Part shown: positions 60,816-64,000 of the stretch, one piece after another
How the letters are laid out: each line of letters begins with the position of its first letter
Numbering within the stretch: position 1 is the first letter of the stretch
NCBI GenBank assembly: GCA_903932865.1
Contig: CAIZHQ010000014.1
Coordinates: forward strand, 124,001 to 188,000
Direction of reading: 5' to 3'
DNA from: an uncultured Burkholderiales bacterium
Lineage (GTDB): Bacteria; Pseudomonadota; Gammaproteobacteria; Burkholderiales; Burkholderiaceae_C
DNA length: 64,000 nucleotides
Made by a program: the position numbers and the translations under genes
Notes under the pieces: model-generated
Seen by the model: the letters and a program-made list of their open reading frames with translations, nothing else
Databases searched by the model: none
What the model was told of the DNA's origin: nothing

Positions 60816-62093
60816 ATGGTTTCACTGTTTCTTTTTTCGCGACGCACTTGGGTGAGTTTGGCTTTGGCCTTGTGTTGGGCGCCTGCCCATGCCCAGTCTC
60901 CTGCGCCCATTCGGCTGGCGCTGATCGAGGGCCTGAGCGGCCCCTTTGCCAACACGGGTGAATCAGTCGTGCGCAACATCGCCTGGGCGGTCGAGCGGGT
61001 CAATGCCCGCGGCGGGGTCCCAACCGCTCAAGGCATGCGCCCCCTGTTGTTGACACGCCATGACAGCAAAGGCCAAAGCGAAGAGGCTTTGTCGGCCCTC
61101 AAATCGGCCATCGACGACGGCGCACAGGTCGTGTTGCAAGGCAATTCGTCAGCCAATGCGGCAGCCCTGATCGACGCCATCAACAAGCACAACGAGCGCG
61201 AGCCCACCCGGCGCGTGCTGTTCCTGAATTACTCGGCGGTCGACCCGGCCTTGACCAACGAGAAATGCAGTTTCTGGCATTTTCGGTTCGACGCCCATGC
61301 CGACATGCGCATGGTGGCGCTCATGCAGGTCTTGCGCGAAGACCCCAGCGTCAAATCGGCCTATTTGATCGGTCAGGACTACAGCTTTGGTCAGGCCGTG
61401 TTGCGCGAGGCCCGGCGGCAGTTGGGGGTGCAGCGCCCGGATGTTCAGATCGTGGGCGATGAGCTGCACCCCATGGGCCGCGTCAAAGACTTCTTGCCCT
61501 ACGCTGCCAAGATCAAGGCCAGCGGTGCGCAGTCTGTGATCACGGGCAACTGGGGCAATGACCTGACGCTCTTGGTCAAGGCCGCCCGCGAGGCCGGTTA
61601 CGAAGGCAAGTTCTACACCTTTTATGGCAACGCCTTGGGCGCGCCTGCCGCCATCGGGGAGGCCGGTTTGGGGCGTGTGATTGCGGTGGCCGACTGGCTG
61701 CCCAATGTGCCGGGCGAGGCCAGTGCGCAGTTTTACAAGTCGTTCCGCCAGCGTTTTCCCAAGCCCGCTGAGGACTATGTGCACCTGCGCATGCAACTCA
61801 TGATCGAGGCGTTGGCACATGCGGTGGAAAAAGCCGGGAGCACCGACCCGGTGGCGGTGGCCTTGCAGCTGGAAAAAGCCCGCGTCAGCATCGCGGGGCA
61901 ATCGGGCAGCATGCGGGCACAAGACCACCAGTTTCAACAGCCACTGGTTGTGGGTGTGATGGCCCGCCAGGGCACACCGGGCGTACCGTTTGACGTGGAA
62001 GGCTCGGGTTACGGTTTCAAAGTGGTGCGTCAGATCAAGGCCGAGCAGGCCCGCCTGCCCAGTACCTGCCAGATGGTGCGGCCAGGGTCTTGA
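60816..62093 (+). CDS. LivK-like ABC transporter substrate-binding protein
   Basis: A 425-residue periplasmic receptor of the branched-chain amino acid (type I periplasmic-binding) family. Signal peptide residues 1-26 (SLALALCWAPAHA). The fold begins IRLALIEGLSGPFANTGESV and continues with NIAWAVERVNARGG, VVLQGNSSANAAALIDAIN, IGQDYSFGQAVLREARRQ and VITGNWGNDLTLLVKAARE. Family members bind amino acids, short amides, urea or aromatic acids. No permease or ATPase is adjacent; the only Liv-type membrane genes in the window are at 9727-13041. An aldehyde dehydrogenase gene follows after 185 bases. ATG 60816 begins the signal peptide. Confidence 0.9.
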   Translation: MVSLFLFSRRTWVSLALALCWAPAHAQSPAPIRLALIEGLSGPFANTGESVVRNIAWAVERVNARGGVPTAQGMRPLLLTRHDSKGQSEEALSALKSAIDDGAQVVLQGNSSANAAALIDAINKHNEREPTRRVLFLNYSAVDPALTNEKCSFWHFRFDAHADMRMVALMQVLREDPSVKSAYLIGQDYSFGQAVLREARRQLGVQRPDVQIVGDELHPMGRVKDFLPYAAKIKASGAQSVITGNWGNDLTLLVKAAREAGYEGKFYTFYGNALGAPAAIGEAGLGRVIAVADWLPNVPGEASAQFYKSFRQRFPKPAEDYVHLRMQLMIEALAHAVEKAGSTDPVAVALQLEKARVSIAGQSGSMRAQDHQFQQPLVVGVMARQGTPGVPFDVEGSGYGFKVVRQIKAEQARLPSTCQMVRPGS

Positions 62094-62278
62094 GCGATTT
62101 TTCTGGCCTTTTTTCAATGACCCTGACGCAGGGTTTGACCCAATGGCCGATGGCGTCACAGCGGCTAGCATCAAGGCCTGATTTATTTAACTTGCTAAGC
62201 ATATGGCGCTGGCGTTCCAGCCTTGGGTCTGCAGTGTTCTGTTCAAGACCCGCCAGCACCATCCAAGCACCCCCTGAC

Positions 62279-63724
62279 ATGCACATCGCGCACAACTACA
62301 TTGACGGCCAATGGGTCAAACCCAGCAGCGTTCACGCCATCGGGGATTCCTTGAATCCGGCCACGGGTGAAAGAGCCGCGCAATTCGTGGCCGCCAGCGT
62401 ACAAGAGGTGGACACAGCCATCGCCTGTGCCCGCACCGCCTTTGAGGCCACCACTTGGGCACAGCAGCCCAAATTGCGCGCCGACGTGCTGCGCCTGTTT
62501 GCCGATCGCCTGGAGCACAACAAGGCGCAAGTGGTGCAAACGCTGGTGCAGCTCAATGGCAAATTGCAGCGCGAGGCCGAAGGCGAAGTGATGGCCGGTA
62601 TTTCAGAGTTGCGTTATTACGCCGGACTGGCGCGCAACCTGTTTGGCCGTGTCATCGAGATGGAGCCCGATGTTTACTCGCACATCGAGCGCGAAGCCAT
62701 TGGTGTGGCCGCCATCGTCGTGCCTTGGAACGCGCCTGTGACCTTGCTGGTGCGCTCTTTGGCTCCGGCGCTGGCCGCAGGCTGCACCGTGGTCATCAAG
62801 GCCGCGCACCAGACCGCGCTGGTGCACACCCAAGTCATGGCCTGTCTGGTGGCCGACGAGCGCATTCCGGCAGGCGTGATTAACTCCTTCATTGAGCAAG
62901 ACATCGTGGCCACGCAGCACCTGTGTGGGCACCCCGAAGTCGATGTCATCAGTTTCACGGGTTCGACCCATGTGGGCCAACAAATTGCCTTGTCCACCGC
63001 CAAAAACCTGACCCGCTTGTCGCTGGAGCTGGGTGGCAAGGCCCCCGCCATTGTGCGTGCCGATGCCGACATGACCGCTGCTGTGCGCGGCATTGTGGGC
63101 GGTGCTTGCGTCATGGCGGGACAGATGTGCACCGCCATCAGCCGGGTGCTGGTGCACGAATCGGTGGCCGCTGACTTTTCTGTGCAGCTGTCACAGGCTT
63201 TGGCCCTGGTCAAAGTGGGACCGGGTGACCAGCCGAGCTCTGGCATGGGCCCCCTGATTGACCAACGCAACCAGGCCCGTTTGCTGGAAGAAGTGCGCGC
63301 GGCTGCGACAGACTGCCGCGTGTTGCTGGCGGGTCATGTGCCTGCTGACACGCCTCGCGGTGGCGCGTTCATCACGCCGTCGCTCGTGGCCACGCAAGAC
63401 CTGAACAGCCATTTTGTGCAGGACGAAATTTTTGGACCACTGATCACACTCGAAACTTTCACTTCGGACGACGAAGCGGTGCAGCGTGCCAACGCGACGC
63501 GTTACGGCCTGGCCGCTTCGGTGTGGACCGCCGACCACCGGGCAGCCCGTCAAATCACCCGGCGCGTCAAGTTTGGCAATGTCTGGGTGAACGCGCACAA
63601 CCGCTTGTTTGCCGAAATCGAGACCGGTGGCTACCGGCAAAGCGGTTTTGGCCGTTTGCATGGCGTGGAAGGCCTGAACGACTTCATGGAAACCAAGCAT
63701 GTGTTCATGCCCTGCAACGATTGA
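62279..63724 (+). CDS. NAD(P)-dependent aldehyde dehydrogenase
   Basis: A 481-residue aldehyde dehydrogenase, oxidising an aldehyde to the acid. Support: NYIDGQWVKPSS at the N-terminus; IVVPWNAPVTLLVRSLAPALAAGC (cofactor region); SFTGSTHVGQQI; catalytic glutamate E250 in LELGGK; nucleophile C284 in GQMCTA; QDEIFGPLITLETF; and the C-terminal YRQSGFGRLHGVEGL. ATG 62279 gives the family length. It is 9 bases before the TPP-enzyme gene, so the two are co-transcribed. A decarboxylase that makes an aldehyde and a dehydrogenase that oxidises it would form a two-step route from a 2-oxoacid to an acid (inference). Confidence 0.94.
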   Translation: MHIAHNYIDGQWVKPSSVHAIGDSLNPATGERAAQFVAASVQEVDTAIACARTAFEATTWAQQPKLRADVLRLFADRLEHNKAQVVQTLVQLNGKLQREAEGEVMAGISELRYYAGLARNLFGRVIEMEPDVYSHIEREAIGVAAIVVPWNAPVTLLVRSLAPALAAGCTVVIKAAHQTALVHTQVMACLVADERIPAGVINSFIEQDIVATQHLCGHPEVDVISFTGSTHVGQQIALSTAKNLTRLSLELGGKAPAIVRADADMTAAVRGIVGGACVMAGQMCTAISRVLVHESVAADFSVQLSQALALVKVGPGDQPSSGMGPLIDQRNQARLLEEVRAAATDCRVLLAGHVPADTPRGGAFITPSLVATQDLNSHFVQDEIFGPLITLETFTSDDEAVQRANATRYGLAASVWTADHRAARQITRRVKFGNVWVNAHNRLFAEIETGGYRQSGFGRLHGVEGLNDFMETKHVFMPCND

Positions 63725-63733
63725 CCCTCGCCG

Positions 63734-64000
63734 ATGACCGATTCGACCCCGCCCAAGACGCCACACACCACCGCCCGTTTTTTCTTGGAAGGTCTGCAAG
63801 AGACCGGCATCCGTTACCTGTTTTCCAACCTGGGCACCGACCATGTGACCCTGATTGACGAGATGGCGCGTCTGCAAGCCGAGGGCCAGGCCATGCCCGA
63901 GGTGGTGTTGTGCCCGCATGAAAACGTGGCTATCCACATGGCGGGCGGTTACGCCGCTGTCACAGGGCAAGGGCAGGGCGTCATGGTGCATGTGGATGCC
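63734..64000 (+). CDS. Thiamine-pyrophosphate-dependent enzyme (acetolactate synthase/decarboxylase family), 3' truncated by window edge
   Basis: Eighty-nine residues of an open frame running off the window. The N-terminus FFLEGLQETGIRYLFSNLGTDHVTLID is the start of the TPP-enzyme N-terminal domain, and the conserved glutamate that activates the cofactor is in CPHENVAIHMAGGYAAVTGQ. The family includes acetolactate synthase-like and 2-oxoacid decarboxylase enzymes; with under a sixth of the protein visible the substrate cannot be set. It follows the aldehyde dehydrogenase stop by 9 bases, starting at ATG 63734. Confidence 0.88.
   Translation, partial: MTDSTPPKTPHTTARFFLEGLQETGIRYLFSNLGTDHVTLIDEMARLQAEGQAMPEVVLCPHENVAIHMAGGYAAVTGQGQGVMVHVDA

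Noticed and set aside
1..64000. CRISPR arrays, insertion sequences, phage genes, toxin-antitoxin or restriction systems
   Set aside because: No regularly spaced repeats, transposase or integrase motifs, or defence-type domains were seen on reading all frames.

Overview
The window is a GC-rich, gene-dense chromosomal segment, almost certainly from a betaproteobacterium of the order Burkholderiales, most likely a Comamonadaceae member (Limnohabitans/Rhodoferax-like). This is an inference from content: four Bug-type receptors plus a TctABC set, a PHA phasin, an EF-P with Arg32 together with its rhamnosyltransferase EarP, the hupB/tRNA-Val/ppiD block, and fused branched-chain permeases. No taxonomic marker such as rRNA is present. 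I find no rRNA, CRISPR array, phage module, insertion sequence or defence system. Two tRNA genes are present. The window opens inside a cyclopropane-fatty-acid-synthase-like gene and closes inside a thiamine-pyrophosphate enzyme gene.

Layout. 1-7.4 kb: lipid methyltransferase, small membrane proteins, the ahpC-ahpF peroxide defence pair with an OxyR-like site, an iron-binding receptor and a patatin lipase diverging from a Fur-like box, and a phasin. 7.6-13 kb: one co-directional run of deacetylase, thioesterase, nitroreductase, fused LivH-LivM permease, LivG and LivF. 13.1-19.4 kb: pncB, a Na+/H+ antiporter, a 2-hydroxyacid dehydrogenase, rmuC and an MFS permease, the last four overlapping. 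19.4-23 kb (minus strand): a frameshifted LOG-family gene, efp, two YeeE/YedE half-transporters and earP. 23.1-27.7 kb: uvrC, pgsA, an EamA exporter and a tartrate/malate-type dehydrogenase. 28-30.5 kb: hupB, tRNA-Val, ppiD, tRNA-His. 30.5-35.9 kb: an accessory-looking stretch with a lipoprotein hydrolase, a Bug/quinone-oxidoreductase/Bug operon and a small secreted protein. 36-43.6 kb: housekeeping genes mfd, ispD-ispF, mogA, darP and pmbA.

43.6-54.3 kb is the metabolic accessory core. A five-gene minus-strand operon (class III aminotransferase, TctC, TctB, TctA, deacetylase/amidohydrolase) diverges from a MarR regulator and has a perfect inverted repeat in the gap. Next to it, a Bug receptor plus GMC oxidoreductase pair diverges from a LysR regulator, again with a perfect inverted repeat in the gap. 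Both look like self-contained uptake-plus-catabolism units with unknown substrates. 54.3-64 kb: a YqeY-like protein, rpsU, a flavoprotein, a YidB-like protein, cobA, ybiB, a ModA-like protein without a signal peptide, tsaD, a LivK-like receptor, an aldehyde dehydrogenase and a TPP-dependent enzyme that runs off the end.

The best candidate for an undescribed system is the MarR-controlled aminotransferase/TctABC/deacetylase operon: a tricarboxylate-type transporter coupled to an amide hydrolase and a transaminase, which suggests import and stepwise breakdown of an N-acetylated amine or amino acid. This is inference from gene content and spacing only.
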